Shown here: piece by piece, positions 11,101 to 24,181 of the stretch | Layout: every line of letters begins with the position of its first letter | How positions within the stretch are numbered: position 1 is the first letter of the stretch | Origin: Chlamydomonas sphaeroides | Lineage: Eukaryota > Chlorophyta > Chlorophyceae > Chlamydomonadales > Chlamydomonadaceae | NCBI GenBank assembly: GCA_001662425.1 | Contig: BDDC01000301.1 | Location: 1,804-65,803 of the forward strand | DNA length: 64,000 nucleotides | Reading direction: 5' to 3' | The notes under the pieces: generated by a model | Databases searched by the model: none | Told to the model about the DNA's origin: nothing | What the model saw: only the letters and a program-made list of their open reading frames with translations | Translations under genes and position numbers: made by a program

Positions 11101-14100
11101 GGGGTCGACGCCGTCGCTGGCACTGGCCCCAGCCCTGCGCACATCAAAGTGGCGGTGCTTGATGATGGACGACGCCCAGCAGCGGGCCCGCATGTAGGGC
11201 GGCAGCACGAAGAAGGCGCTGTAGGCCAGGTACGGCTCGGCCTTTGGCGAGCGGCGCTCCTCGGGGTCCAGCTGCTTGCCGTCCCCGCCCTCGCCCTCCT
11301 CTCCTTCGCTGCCGCCGGCCTCGCCCTCCTCCCTCTCCTCGCCCTCGCCCTCTGCCCGCCCGTGCTCGTCGCCCCCGTCGCCGTCACCGCCGTCGTCGCC
11401 GTCGTCGCCGTCGGCGCCGTCGCGGCCCACGGGGCTGTGCCAACCACCGTTGGCTTCGGCAAACCCGCCCACCGCGGCGCCCGGCGTGCCGCCGCCGCTG
11501 GAGCGGCAATGGGCGGCCATGGCCGTGAAGGGCGAGGAGGTCGCCTTGGCGCCGAAACGACTGACGCTGGGCAGCCGCAGCTCCACGGCCTCGACGTCCA
11601 GCCCCGCAGCACCGCCGGGGCCGGACGTGGGCGAGGGCCCCGTAACCGGCGAGGACTCGCGGCCGTAGTGCGAGCTACGGGGCGTGGCCTCGCGCGTGCG
11701 GGGCATGCCCGTCATGGGCACAACCGCTGCGAGGGAGCGGGGCGCAAAGGCGCAGGGGCGTCAGGAGGCCGGTCCAGGGCCGGCCTCGCCGGCTGTGAAG
11801 CCAACAGACGGACCCCGACCCGACACCTGCCGGTACCCCCGGGCGGCCCCACATCCTGCTTTCGCCCCGCCCGCACCAACACTCACAGAACAGCGCCTGC
11901 TCCATTGCCAGCGCGTCCTTGGGCCCGTGGTCGCGCGCCCACGCCACGTTGCGCGGCGTCCACACGTCCGACCCGTACGGCTGCTGCCCCATGCTATGGC
12001 TGCCGCCTGCCAGGACCATGCCCGTTCCCGTTCCTGTGCCCGTTCCTGTGCCCGGGCCAGAGTGGCGAGGCGCCAGCCCATCCAGGCCGCTGCGCCCAAA
12101 GCTGCCGCCGCTGCCGGTCGGGCTGTAGGCGCGCGCGTTGCGGCTCGAGTTGCTGCGACGCAGGCCGCCGCGGCCGGGCCCAGGCGCGGGCGTGGGGCCC
12201 AGCGCGCCGTTCGTCGCCGCGACTGGCGAGACGTACATGGAGCGCGGCAGGCTGCTGCCGCCCGGCTTGTGCCTCGGCGAGCGGGGCGCGGCGCCGCGCG
12301 GCGAGCCGGGCGCTGCGCGGGGGGAGCCGTGGGAGGCCTCTGCGGCGCCGTGCCTGAAACCAGCGGCGCCACGAGGCGACGCGGCCTGCCCCGTGCCCAG
12401 CGGCGAAGGGACGTGGGAGTAGGAGGACCCGTCAGCTATCTTGAGGGACAGCGGGCGCAAGGGGCCTCGAGGCCGGCCGCCGCCGCTGTCCCCTGACGGT
12501 GCCACCAGGCCGACGCCACCGAGAGCCCCGGGGCTGCCGCTCGCGTCAGGCGCAGCATCAGCGCTGCGGTGGCTGGCGCGGGCTGCTGCGGCCGGGGACG
12601 AGGGCATGACGACCGCGTCGCTCAACGCGCGGCGCCGGCTGCCGTCATGGCTGCCGTCGTCGTGCGGTCCCGGGCTCGTGTCAGCCGAGTCGGCATGGCT
12701 CTCTGTGCTCTCCGCCATCGGGCCAGCCGGTCCGAGTGAGGACGCCAGGCTGATGCCCGGACTATTGGCGCCGCCAACCCTCTGAGCTGGCAGCGCGCCG
12801 CCGGCGCTGCCGCGCTGGCGGCCCTGCGGTGTGCGTGCGGGGTCGAGTGTGGCGGCGCCGCCATCGGTGCTGGCTCGCGCTGCCCGCAGCACGGTCTGCA
12901 GCAGCAGCCCTTTCAGGATGTGGGGCAGGGAGGAGGGCGCGGCGCGTGCGGCGGCGGCGGCGGCGGCCTGGCGCGCGGCAGGCGCATGGTAGTGCTGCAG
13001 CTGCTGCTGCTGCGAGGGTGGGGGCGGTGGCGGCACCGCGTCGGCGGCGGCGGCGCCCCAGTCCGCCTCGCCCCACTCGCTGATGAGGGCGCTGCCGTGG
13101 CGGCGGCGCTCCGGCTTGGCAACCCAGGGACTGTTGGGCTCTGCGTCGACACATGGCTCGCTGGCCACGCTCCGCAGCTCGGGGGGCGCTAGGTGCGAGG
13201 GCCCGTGCGCGTGCCGCAGCCCGAGAACACTAAGCCCGGTTCGGTCGGCGCCGCCAGGGGCATCGTCGCCGCCTGCGCCTCGGCTGGCGGTGCCATCGGA
13301 CAGCTGGTCGGAACCCGGCGGCGGCAGCGGCCAACGCATGACCGAGCTGGTGAAGCTGCTGACGTTGCTCACGGGGCTCTCCAGTCCGGCGCTGAGGGCC
13401 TCAGCGACGGGGCCGCTGGGGCGACCGCCGCCGCCGTGCGCTGCGCTGCCGCGGCTGAGCCGGGGCCCAGGGCCGTGGGGCCCGTTGACATCCGGCGAGC
13501 CCGGCGCGTGGCCGTGTGCCGTCGTTCGATGCTGAGCCGCGCCCCTGCCCATGGGCGAAGCGGGCGTGCCTTCGCCGCCGGTCGAGCGCCGCGCTTGGAC
13601 GTTTGGAGACCAGGGCGACGGCAGGGCGGCTGTGGGTGTGCCGGCGGCTGTGGGTGTGCTGCTGCTGCCGACGCTGACGCGCCGCCAGACAGGCGCCGCG
13701 TCCGCGGGCCGCCGGGCCGCCGCTTTGGCCGCGGAGCTGGCCGTGGGGGCCTGGCTCGACGGCACGGTGCGGGCGCCGGTCGTGGAGAGCTTGGATGGCG
13801 AGAAGGTGGCGGCGGCCGTCGCCGCGGCGCGAGCTGCGACGGAGGGCTCGAGCGGGATGCTGCGGCGCTGCCGTGGCGTCGTGGGGCTCGGCGACTGCAG
13901 GGCCTTGGGCGCTGCGAGCCCGCTAGGGGCCACGGGCAGGCGCGGGCTGGCTGACTGCGCGCTGGGCGAGCCGGGCAGCCCGACCGGCGAAGCGAGCTGC
14001 CTGAGTGGCAGCACGCGCTGGCCATGCAGCAGCTCTGCCGGCGACGGCTGAGGAGCCCCCTCGATGAAGTCCGACGCGCCGCCGCCCCTGAGGATGGTGG

Positions 14101-17100
14101 ACACCCTCTGCGCTAGCGACTCCGAGCGCGGCAGGCCCTGCTGCCCACCGTCCGCGGCGACGTCTGTGGCCTCAGCCGCCAGAGCAGCGAGCGCGCGCGG
14201 CGAGTCGCACGCAGGCCCTGGCGCGGCGCCGTCCGCCACGGCCGCAGCGCCGCGCTCCGCTGCTAGTGCGCCGCCGGTGCCGGTGCCGTTGGCCAGCGGC
14301 ATGTCAGCCTGCTCCTGGGCAACGCCGCCTCCGATCGCAGCCACGACCAGGTCCTTCAATGACGCCGAGGACGCGGGGGTCATGTCGGCGAGCTCCACGT
14401 GCCGCTGGACTGAGGGCATGCGCTTGAACGAGGCGGCGGCACCAGCCCCGCGCCGGTCCTCGCTGCGGCCCGAGAGCGACTTTGTGAAGGGCGAGGTGGC
14501 CGCGGCCGCCGCCAGCTGCAGGCCGGACAGCATCGGGCCTCCCGCCGCCGCGCCGCTGGCCCCGTTGACGGCGCCGCTGCCGCTGAGCCCACGGCCCGAC
14601 ATGCGGCCCTGGCCCAGACCAGCAGCAAGCGGCGCAGGGCCGCCCAGTGCGCCCGATCTGGCGGCCGTGGTGGCGCCTAGCCACGCGTCAGCGGAGCTGC
14701 CGTCGCCGGTCAGGGGCCCGTCGCCGGCGGGCAGTGGTGTGGGGTCGGTGGCGGCGGTGGCGGCGCTGCGGCCCGACGGCGACTTGCTGTAGCTACCGCC
14801 GCTGGCGGTGATGGCACCCGCCGCCACGCCGTCGATGCCGCCGCTGACGCTGCTGCCGCCGAAGTGCTGCACCGCGGAGAGCGGCTCGCCCTCCAGTGGC
14901 GCCAGCGGAAGCCCGATCCTTGACGCGCCGCGGCTGGGCACCGAGGCCAGCTCCCGTGCCAGCGGGTTGCCGTACGTGCCGTGAATGTACGGCAGATCCG
15001 TGGAAGTGTCGGCGGGGTCAAAGTCGTCCGCCAGGTGGCGGGGGTCCGTGTCGAAAAAGGGGTTGACACTCGTCACAACGTCATGGGCTCGGCGGGAGAT
15101 GCTGTCCCCGCCCACCACACGCACGCCCAGGCCGCGCGCGCGCCGGTCCGCGCCGCTGCCAGCGTCGCCGCCGCCGGCGCTGCCGGTCCCAAGCTCTGTG
15201 CTGTCAAAGCTGTTGGTCGTCGTCAGCACCCTGGCGCCCAGCCGCCGGCCCGACGGCGCCGCCAGCATGGCTGCTGCGCCGGCGGCCAGGCCCGGCAGCA
15301 GCTGCGGCAGCACCGCCGGCCCCGGTCCTGCGGTTCCATTCGGGGCCGCCAGCGGTTGCAGTCCATCGTCGCTGCCGCGCTCGCCGTCGCCGGGCTCCTT
15401 GCCCTCGGCCTCGCCCTCAGAGCCGCTCCCCGCATGAGCGCCCACGTGCAAGGACCTGTCCTCCGGCACCGCCTCAGGCAGCCGGCCCCACATGAAGCGG
15501 TTCATGGACGCCGCCACGCCATCCACCACCGTGCTGCCCGGAGAGCTCGGCCGGTCCGAGGCCGACGGTCGGGAGCCGTCGTCGGCCTCGTCCTGCTCGC
15601 CGTCAGCGGCGCCGTACGCGCCCGCGGCGGCGCTGGCGCGCAGTGCGCGCGCCGCCATGGAGGACGCGTTGCGCGGGAAGGACGGGTTGGAGCCGAAGCG
15701 CGAGAGGGAGGAGTTGCTGGCGGTGGCGGCGTAGTGCCGCCGCATGGAGCTGGCGGTGCGCGGCAGGCTGGTGGTAGAGGCGCTCGAGGGTGTGACGGCG
15801 GGCTGCTGGCTGCTGCCGGCGGTCGTCGGCGTGGCCTGCACGCTGCCCACGGTGGAGAAGGAGTGACCGCCGCCAAGGCCGTCGCGGGCAGAGGAGCCGG
15901 CGGTGGCGGCGGTGCTGACGGGCCCTATCATCGCCGCCAGCGCCTTGGCGTACGCGTCACCTGCCGCGGCCGAGGCCTCGACCGTGGCAGCGTCGGCGTC
16001 GGCTTCAGGTTCAGCCTCGAGGCAGGGAGCGTGCGCGGTGGGCGTCGCGCCGGCGGCGACGCTAGACGGAATGAAGAGCGGCGGGAGCGTGAGCGGCGGC
16101 GGCCTGGTGGCTCTGCTGGGCGAGGAGGTGTTGCCGGCGGGCGCAGCGGCAAGCGGGGCAGCGGCTGCAGCAGGTCCGCGAGGCGGCAAGCGCGCTGCAT
16201 CGCTCGCACCTAAGGCTGCATACCGAGCCGACGCCGCAGCGGGGACGGCGGCCACGCCATCGGGAGCCTCCGCCGCCGCCAGCGCGCCACCCGCGCTGCC
16301 GGCGCGCCGGGGCGGCGTTGCCCTCTCGCCAGCTGACTCCGGCGGCGCGCCGCCAGCGCTGCCCGCTGCCTGTCGGGCCCATGCGCGTCCCAGCGGCGGC
16401 CTATGCGGCGCGCGCTCAGCTGCCACTGCCGCGGCCGCGGCTCTCAGCCGGCTGGGCGAGTTGTAGCCGCTGGCCATCCGGCTGCTGAGGTCCGAGTCAC
16501 TCAGGGAGTACCTGCGCGCGAGCTCGCGGCCGCGACCGTACCGCGGCGGCGGGTCAGCCGCCGTCCGCGCCAGCAGGTCGCTGTCAGCGTCCGGCGCCGC
16601 CACTGCACCCGACGACAGGCTCGGCCCAGACCCTCGGCTCGCGCCCAACTGCTGCAGCTCCCGCTCCAGACGGGCCGCAGCCTCCGCCAGGATGGGCGAA
16701 CCCGGACTGAGCCGGTACTCGGGCACAGAGGGCAGCAAACTGCAGCCCTCGCCGGCCTCGGTTGCGTGGAGCGCTTCTTCCGGGGGCGCGGCGGCGCTAG
16801 CCTCGCCAAGTATGGAGGCCCGCGTCACGCCGAGCAGCACCCGGATGTTCTCCAGTGTGTCTGGGTCCTGCGACGGCATGCTGTGGCGGCGGGTGACGCT
16901 CATGAAGCCGCCTGTGCGGCCCTGACGGCGGCTCGCCATGCCGAAGTGCGGCCCGCCCAGCGGCGCCGACGCCTTGGCGGCGGCGGCGGTGGCCGCGGCA
17001 ACGGCGGCGGCCGCGGGGTGAGGCAGCTGCTCGGAGGCCTCACTGCCGGCCGGCCCGCCGACGCCGGTCGCCGCGGCCACAGCGGCCGCAGCGGCGGCGG

Positions 17101-20100
17101 CGGCGGCGGCCGTCGCGGCGGCGTGACGCTCCCGCGAGATGGCCCGAAGCAGCAGCCGCCTCTGGCGGGTGCCTGCAGCGGGCAACGAGGTGCATGGCGT
17201 CATGACCGCAGACACGCCGGCAACTGTGCCTGCCTGCACGGAACCCGGCCCACAAACCGCGCCTGCGTTCTGCCTCCCACGCTCACCCTCGCTCAGATAG
17301 AGGTGCTCCGAGACCAGCTCCGACACCAGATCCCCGCCATCGTTGTCGCCATCGCCGGCGCCCATGCCTCCGGCCCCAGCACCAGCAATGGGCTCATCCA
17401 GCCCGCCGACCTGCGACACACGGGCCGCTGCCAGAGCCGCGAGCAGAGCCACGTCGGCATGCGAGGCCACGGCGGTCAGCGACCGGTGCTCCCGCGCTGA
17501 GCCCGGCTCCGGCTCCGGCAGGGGGCCGTCCTCCGGGATCTGCACCTGCGACGGGCGGCCCAGGGGCAGCCGCCCGGACGCCGCAAAAGAGCCCAGGGCT
17601 TCAAGGGAGGGCGCGCGGCCGTCGCCAGACACAGCGGACACGGCCGCCAGCACGGCGGCCGCGGCCGCGGCCGCGGCGCCGCGGGTGCTGGTCTCGCTGG
17701 CCTTGCGGTTGAGCGAGCCCTGGTGGCTCAGGGGCGCGGCGCGGCTGGTGATGCTGGCTGGCCGCAGCGCCGCGTGCGAGTCCTGCAGCCACACCTGCGG
17801 ACCCCGAGGACCACACAACGCACGAGGTCGCAACAGTAGCACGGCACGGCCCGCCACGACCCTGCCGCTACGTACGCGCCTCACACGTATCTTCCTGCCC
17901 TACAGCAGCGGCCACGAGCTCCCCCGCGCCAGGCCCTCCGCAGCCGTCTGCTGCTCCCTCGCACCGTCACGCACCTGCAGCCGCTGCCGCGCCCATGCAT
18001 CGTCCAGCAGCTGCTGCTGCTGCTGCCGGTGCAGCAGCCCCGCCCGGACGCCCTCGTCGGTCGGCACCAGCACCGCCCACGAGTCCTGCCGCAGCGGCAC
18101 GGGGCCCGGCCCGGGCGTGCGGGCCATGCGCGACGCGGCGCCGCCGCTGGTCCGGTGGCGCACGACCGCGTCCCCACCCGTCACGCTGCGCCGGTAGCCG
18201 GGCGAGTTCGTCCCGGCCACGCGCGGCGTCGTGGGCGGCGCAGCGCCGGAGCCGGGCAGCGACTGGCGCGGGCTGGCGCCGCCGCTGCGCTGCGCCGTCA
18301 GCTGCTTGCGTACGGCGTGCGTCAGGCGGCCGATGAAGCCCGAGACGCCGGCGCTGCTGCGATCGTGGGCGCTGGCAGGAGCCGGCCCAGGCCCGCCACC
18401 ACCGGACGCGCCCGACGGGCGCTCTTCATCCAAGCCCTCGTCCGCGCGGATCTCGCCCGCCGCCGTGGCGGCACCAGCAGCGGCAGCGGCGGCGGCGGCT
18501 CCGCCGCCGCTGCCGCGCTGCTGCTCCGGTGAGTGGTCGCGCACGCGCGCACTCGGCGCAGCGCGCAGCGGGCTGTGCCCGCGCCCCACCGCCACGACCG
18601 GCTGTTGTGCGACATCACCCTCGGGGCCCGCGGCCTCGGCCGCCGCCCTGATGAGCGCGGAGTCGGTGGCTTCCAGCTGCACAAAGCCGCCGGAGTCCAG
18701 CGGCTCCTCCAGCGTGGGCGGCAGGTCGGCCGTCAGCTCGTGCACGGGGGCGCGCGACAACGTGGTGCCGCGCCGCATGACGGCTGAGCTCTGCTGCACG
18801 GAGCGCCGGCTGAGCGCGTACGGCGCCGTGAAGCTGCTGTCGCGGTTGATCGAGTCGGGGTCGTACGACAGGCGGGCGTCCAGCTCCTTGACGATGTGGG
18901 TCACCTGGCGGAGGGAGGACGTGGAGGAGGGAGGGAAGCGCAGTGCAGGGAGAGTGACAAACCACGCCTGGCAGCCAGCGAGTGCTCGTCAGGTGGCGGC
19001 CAATCAGGCGCTCACCTCCTCGTCGTCCATGCCGTGCGTCACCCCGATCATGATGAGCCAGCGCTTCATGATCTTGACGCGCGCCGGGTCCAGCCGCTCC
19101 GACACGCGCTCCGCCACACGCTGCTGCAGCGCATTGGTTGCGCGACCGGGGCCGGGGGGGCCGCCGCCGGGGGCACCACCGCCGCCGTCGCCCCCGCCCC
19201 CGGCCGCGCCCCCGCTGAGCCCATTGACGGGGCGGCGGCCGCTGGACATTGCGGTCACGACCGAGGAGCGGCCGCCCGCGCCCTCCACGCCGTCGACCTC
19301 CCCGTCTCCGTCCTCGCCGTCCTCGCCGTCTTCCGCCTGCAGTAGGAATGCACCAAGGACTGAACACGCACGAACCACATGCGCCCACGGTAGGGGTGCA
19401 GGCGCCAGGAAGTGCCAGGCACGGCCAGGAACTGCGGTGGGTGGCTGGTTCAAGAGCTCTGCGCCCGGCCCCTGCAGCCCTCGGCCGGGCACGTATTACA
19501 CATTGCTCCGCACACGCCGTCAACAGGGCGGCTCTAGGGCCTCGGTGTAAGCCGCGACAAAACAGTCACGCCATCCAGAAGTGGCCCACATCGCGGCGCC
19601 GCCACGCTACGATACCTGGAACGTGGTGATGAGGATGGCGAGAAAGAGCGTGAGCAGGATGAAGTTGCCTATGATGGCCCAGGCCACGAAGTAGAGCACC
19701 GACGCGTTGCCCGCGCCGCGCATGCCGTTCCAGGTGATGCGGAGCCAGTCGTCGCCTGTGCGGGCGCGAGGGAGCCGAAGGCGGCGGCACAGGTGCGGGC
19801 AAGGGATGGGGCAAGGGTTGCGCTCGCGGGACAGGTGAGACGGCGTTGGGGCCATGGGCGTAGCGGGGGCGCTCGCGATAGCGAAGCGGCAGCGCAATGG
19901 CGCAGTACACATGACGAGATCCGGCGCGCTGCTCACACGTGAGGATCTGGAACACGGTGTAGGCCGCCTTCCAGGCCGAGTCAAAGTTGGAGCGCGCCTT
20001 GTCGGGGTACTCGGGGTTGGCCTCGGGCCGGAACGACCACAGCCCGCCAAACTGCTGCATGCCCAGGATCGCGAAGATGAAGATGAAGAGCGCCAACAGC

Positions 20101-23100
20101 AGCATGAAATCGCGCAGCGTGTAGAAGCCCTGCGAGGTCATCGGGAGGGTTGGTTCGATGCGTGGAAGGAGGGCGGCAATGGGGTGTGGCGCATGTGGCG
20201 GCAAGGCTCCGCTGCATGGACGGCGCCCGGCAGGCTGGGCAGCGTCCCCGCCACGCTCCGGGCGAGTGGCGTTGAGCGCGTTGGCCCCGCGCCGTGCGGT
20301 GCAACCCGCGGCCTTGACCTTGCGAAGGCAAGCTCACCCGCAGCACCATGCGCAGCAGGCGGCGCAGGCTGGGGATTCGCTTGAGCAGCTTGAGCGAGCG
20401 CAGCACGCGCAGCAGCCGCAGCGTGCGCAGCGCCTGCGGGCAGGACGCGCAGGGCAGGCGGCCACGGCAGTTAGGTGCCTTCCATCAGGTCTGTGCCTCC
20501 CGCACGGCACGGTGGGCTGCACGTACATTCGCCAAGCCGCCCCGACCCTCTGAGCCCCTCGCGTCCCGCCCCTCGGCGCACCTGCGTGCCGGTCTTGCCT
20601 CCCCCCAGCGACACCACCACAATCTCCGCCACCGACACAGCCACCACGGCCCCGTCCAGGATGCACCAGGGGTCGGTCCAGTAGCGGATGAAGCCGCGCG
20701 CCACGTGCATCAGCACCAGCTCGGCTATGAAGATGTAGGTCAGGACTGGGGCGAGAGGGGAGGAGGTGCGGGTGCATGGAGGTTGGGGCCGTCGCTGGAG
20801 GCATCCTGTTGGCAGCGCAGCATCTCACACAGGTGCGGCGGCCCAGGCCCCGGCGGGATTTCCCCGTAGCAAGCGACCGCTAGTTGCGCCCACGTGCTCG
20901 TCTGTGCCCGCAGCCCCCGCCTGGCCTACCGTTGTTGATGATGTCTATGGAGCGCATCCAGGCGTAGCTCATGCCGTAGTGGTCCATGCCCAGCGCCACC
21001 GTGTTGATCACGATGAGGCATGTCATGCACTGCACACACGGCGGGGCAAGAACGGGCAGGCACATCCGGCCTTGCAGCTTTCGGGCGCCGCGGTCGGGCT
21101 TCAACCCTCAACCTGACCACGCAAGGAGGCCTGCAGCATGTGTCCTGCCACCTGCACAACTGCCGCACGCCACCGCTAATGCTGCTCCGTCCCACGCGCT
21201 CATCCCAAGCCCGGCGGGTCGGACTGCCCGTCGCGAGCCGAGCTTCGCCCTCACCGCGTCGACCCCAAACCCCAACACCCCACCGGCCTGGAGCACCGCA
21301 CCCAGCGCACGTACCCCCATCGAAGCAAGCCACACCCTAGGACACCACGCCGGCCCCCATCCCCAAGCCGCACGCCCATGGCCGACCCCAAGCGCCTGCC
21401 CAAACCCCACGCACCCCGTTGTAGTGGCGGTGCGACACCACATTGTCCGCGCCCTTGCGCCACCGCGGCAACGCCACGCGCTGCACCGGCTGCATGTACC
21501 GCAGCTTCAGGTCGTACCACGCCGCCGCCAGCGCCAACCGCGCCTCTTTCCAGCGCCGCCGCCAGGCGCGCAGCGCCCTCCGCAGCCGCAGCCAGGCGCG
21601 CGCTAGGGCGGTGCGGGTGCGCTGCAGCGAGCCGTTGCGGCCGAACAGCGAGCCCGAGGGCGTGCGGCCGTCCAGGCCGCCGCTGGAGCCGGGCGGGTCC
21701 AGGTCCGAGTCGCCCTCCTCCAGCAGCTGAGTGCGCGTCATGGCGCGGCTGGGCGCGGCGCTGCTGCTCACCTGCGCGAGCGGCGCGGGATTGCGGGAGG
21801 CGCGGCGGCCAAGCCAAGTTGAGCGTGGCAAGGGGCCACGCGGCCGGGCGCTCCCAGCGATAGCGCCCGCGGCCGCGGCCGCTGCCTTCACTTGGCACAG
21901 CCACACCATTTCCCAAGTGTGTCCGCGTGTCCCATTGAATGGGCATCCTCATTCTCACGCAAGCGCACATGCACAGCAGCTCGCAGGTGTGCTCGCCCAC
22001 AGCCGCACCTGCGCGTTCAGCTGCGCGAATTTGGAGCTCATGATGGCCACCATCAGCTGCATGGCGAAGAAGGCGCCGAACAGCACCAGCGCGCCGAAAA
22101 ACACCACCGGCACGCCCGGCCCTAGCGCGTCCCACTGCAAGTACATCTGCTCCTCCGTCCATGCGTCCAGTGTGAGCACGCCGAAGATATTAAGCGAGGC
22201 CAGCCCGAAGTTGTCGAAGCCGGCGTAGCCGAAGTTGGGGTTGCCGTTGCGGCCGGAGCAGGTCACAGCTGCGGGCGGGCGTGGGGGCGCATAGGGTGTG
22301 TCGAAGGGCGTGCAGGAGTTGCAGGGTGTTGTGTGGACAAGTGTAGAACAGAACCCCATACGCCGCAAAGCACGCCCCGGGTAAAGTGGCGCGTCGGCCG
22401 TTCGCAAAGGGAATGCGGCCGCGGAGCAACGGAGCTGGGTGACACCTCTGGGCTTGGTCAGCGCGGCGCTGGGGCCGGCCTCAGCTCCCGCGCGCCAGCG
22501 CCTGCTGCGCCGGGACCAGACTCACCGCTGCCCTCAAAGTCGCCTGGGCAGGTAAAAGCCCCGGTCACACTGCCGCACGGCTGGTCCTCCAGCCCCGGGA
22601 CCAGCATCCACTCCCCCGCCTCGCCCGGCGGCGCCGCGGGCGTGCCGGCCCAGCCCGGCGGCGCCGTCGCCGCCAGGGGCGCCAGCGACGGCTCGGCGCC
22701 GGGCAGCTGCATGCTGGGGCCCGGCGGGCCTGCAGCGGGCAGCTGGTACATGCAGCGCTTGTGCAGCGAGCCCATGAAGATGTTGAGCGCGATGATGCCG
22801 AACACGAAGAACACCCACATCAGCAGGAACAGCACGTCCACCAGCAGCGGCAGCAGCTCCAGCAGGCACTGCACCAGCACCTTGAGGCCTGCGAGGCCAG
22901 CGGCACACCACGAGGGGCCGTGTGGCAGGGCGCGGCGTGGGCAGCCGTCAGGGGCGGGTCTTCGCGGCGTCGCGTATTCGTTTGTAGTCAAAATATGCAA
23001 GCCCCACACGGCACGCCCCGGGTTGATAACGAACGCATCTTGACAACTCGGCTTCTCGTGTGCGGGTCGCTGGTTGCGGTCATGGCCTGCTGGCGCGGGC

Positions 23101-24181
23101 TGGTGCGCACCTGGGATGGCTTTCAGCGCGCGCAGCGGCCGCAGCGCACGCAGCGCGCGGAGGCCGTTGATGCCGCCACCCCCGTTGCCGGTGGGCAGGA
23201 AGGCCAGGTAGCCAGTGGCCGTGGACAGGAAGTCTGCGAGGGCAGCAGGAGCCAGGTGACGACACAACAAACGACATCACCCCACCGCAGACCCCCAGGA
23301 CCGCTGCCGCTTGTGCTTCTGCAAGGCTGTGCCGGCGGTTGCGGCATACGCAGGGGGCCGTGGCTCGGTAACACCTCATCGGCGCTGCGCGCAGCGGGGA
23401 CTGCAACGCACCTATCCAGTTCCAGCCGTTGTGAAGGTAGGCGCCAGGGCCCAGCAGGAAGCAGCACGACACGCTCTGCAGCAAAATCTCCACTGTGAAG
23501 GCCGCGGTGAAGAAGGTGTCCAGGACGAACAGCGCGCGCTTGAAGTCGCCTGCCTCGCAGGCGGCGTCGCACACGGGCGGCTCGATGGCCATGATGATGC
23601 TGCAGGTGGGCGGGAACAGCAACGATGGGCTCGAAGCCCGGTGTGCCGCAGCGGAAAACAGGCGTGTGCTACCGTCCCTGGGCTCTGGCCCCGTGCCAGG
23701 CGCTGAGGCCTTGGTCGTGCCTGACCAGCACGGTGGCGCCGTGCCAGGGCTCCTGCCCAGCCCAGCCCTGAGCTCCCAGTTGACGGTCTTGGCCCCCGCA
23801 CCAGTTGGCGAACACGAGCGTGAGCACAAGCTTGCCGAACGCGCCGCTGGTGGTCACCGCCTGGCACGCCCGGCGGAAGGGGTGCTCCGGCGCGAACAAG
23901 TACCATGACCGCTTGTTTTGATTAAGCTGCTTGACGCGCTCCACCAGCCACAGCAAGAAGGCGGGCATAGCCCGCTGCTGCTCCTCGTTCTGCTGCGCAT
24001 TCGTGCCGGCGACCAACGCCAGCTGCGCGCCGAGTCCACGGTGCTGGTTTGGTTGCGCTCCATCGCCACCGTTCGCAGCATCACCGCCGTGCTCGGCAGC
24101 GCTCGCGCGACGACGTCGGAGGCCACCAAAGCCACCAGCATCTGCAGCTCCAACAGGCTCGCTGCCTTGCCTGTCTTCCAT
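5186..24181 (-). CDS. Four-repeat voltage-gated cation (Ca2+-type) channel alpha subunit, ~4,498 aa, 30 exons
   Basis: Pore subunit of a voltage-gated channel of the CaV/NaV/NALCN architecture, four repeats of six helices, in plasma or ciliary membrane. Exons from the 5' end: 24181-23802, 23599-23412, 23233-23111, 22888-22526, 22268-22009, 21771-21415, 21029-20930, 20745-20582, 20433-20338, 20129-19937, 19755-19616, 19336-19016, 18904-17975, 17794-17287, 17223-11887, 11726-11143, 11030-10914, 10760-10552, 10386-10200, 10000-9785, 9558-9409, 9268-9164, 8937-8868, 8700-8573, 8441-8326, 8121-7932, 7645-7485, 7357-7321, 7123-7019, 6847-5186. S4 helices show Arg/Lys every third residue (repeat I LRALRALRPLRALK; II LRTLRLLRVLRSLKLLKR; III LRAVRLIRTLRPLRLIRR; IV VLRILRVCRMFKLIR). 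Pore motifs are TLDAW, TCDDW, TLDGY and TGDGW, near residues 386, 743, 3571 and 3864. The II-III loop is ~2,560 aa. The C-tail (~590 aa) is Gly/Ser-rich, and no IQ motif or EF-hand was recognised. Exon 21 needs a GC donor. Confidence 0.92.
11143..19336 (-). other. Region encoding the giant II-III cytoplasmic loop of the channel
   Basis: Exons 12-16 encode residues ~789-3348, all between S6 of repeat II and S1 of repeat III. One exon (17223-11887) alone is 5,337 bases and 1,779 codons without a stop. Composition is Ala/Gly/Ser/Pro-rich with runs of Ala (alternating GCC/GCG codons) and many SP, RR and RS motifs. An acidic GEGEEREEGEAGGSEGEEGE-type stretch in exon 16 comes just before repeat III. 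No folded domain was recognised. It is probably disordered and cytosolic. Confidence 0.8.
22336..22381 (+). repeat. Dispersed intronic repeat, copy B
   Basis: Lies in a channel intron. It shares TAGAACAGAACCCCA, the following ACGC-GC-CA-AGCACGCCCCG and the same spacing with copies at 28864-28920, 42381-42427 (inverted) and 56796-56836 (inverted). A partial copy lies at 23000-23022. Confidence 0.7.

Noticed and set aside
11149..12357. Long plus-strand open frames opposite the channel loop (e.g. 402 codons)
   Set aside because: They are antisense shadows of the GC-rich channel exons, with no start context, splice logic or domain. The minus strand carries the channel frame.
15502..17255. Alternative minus-strand frames rich in Arg/Ala/Pro
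   Set aside because: These are out-of-frame readings of the same exon. Only one frame links to the conserved channel repeats through consistent splice phases.
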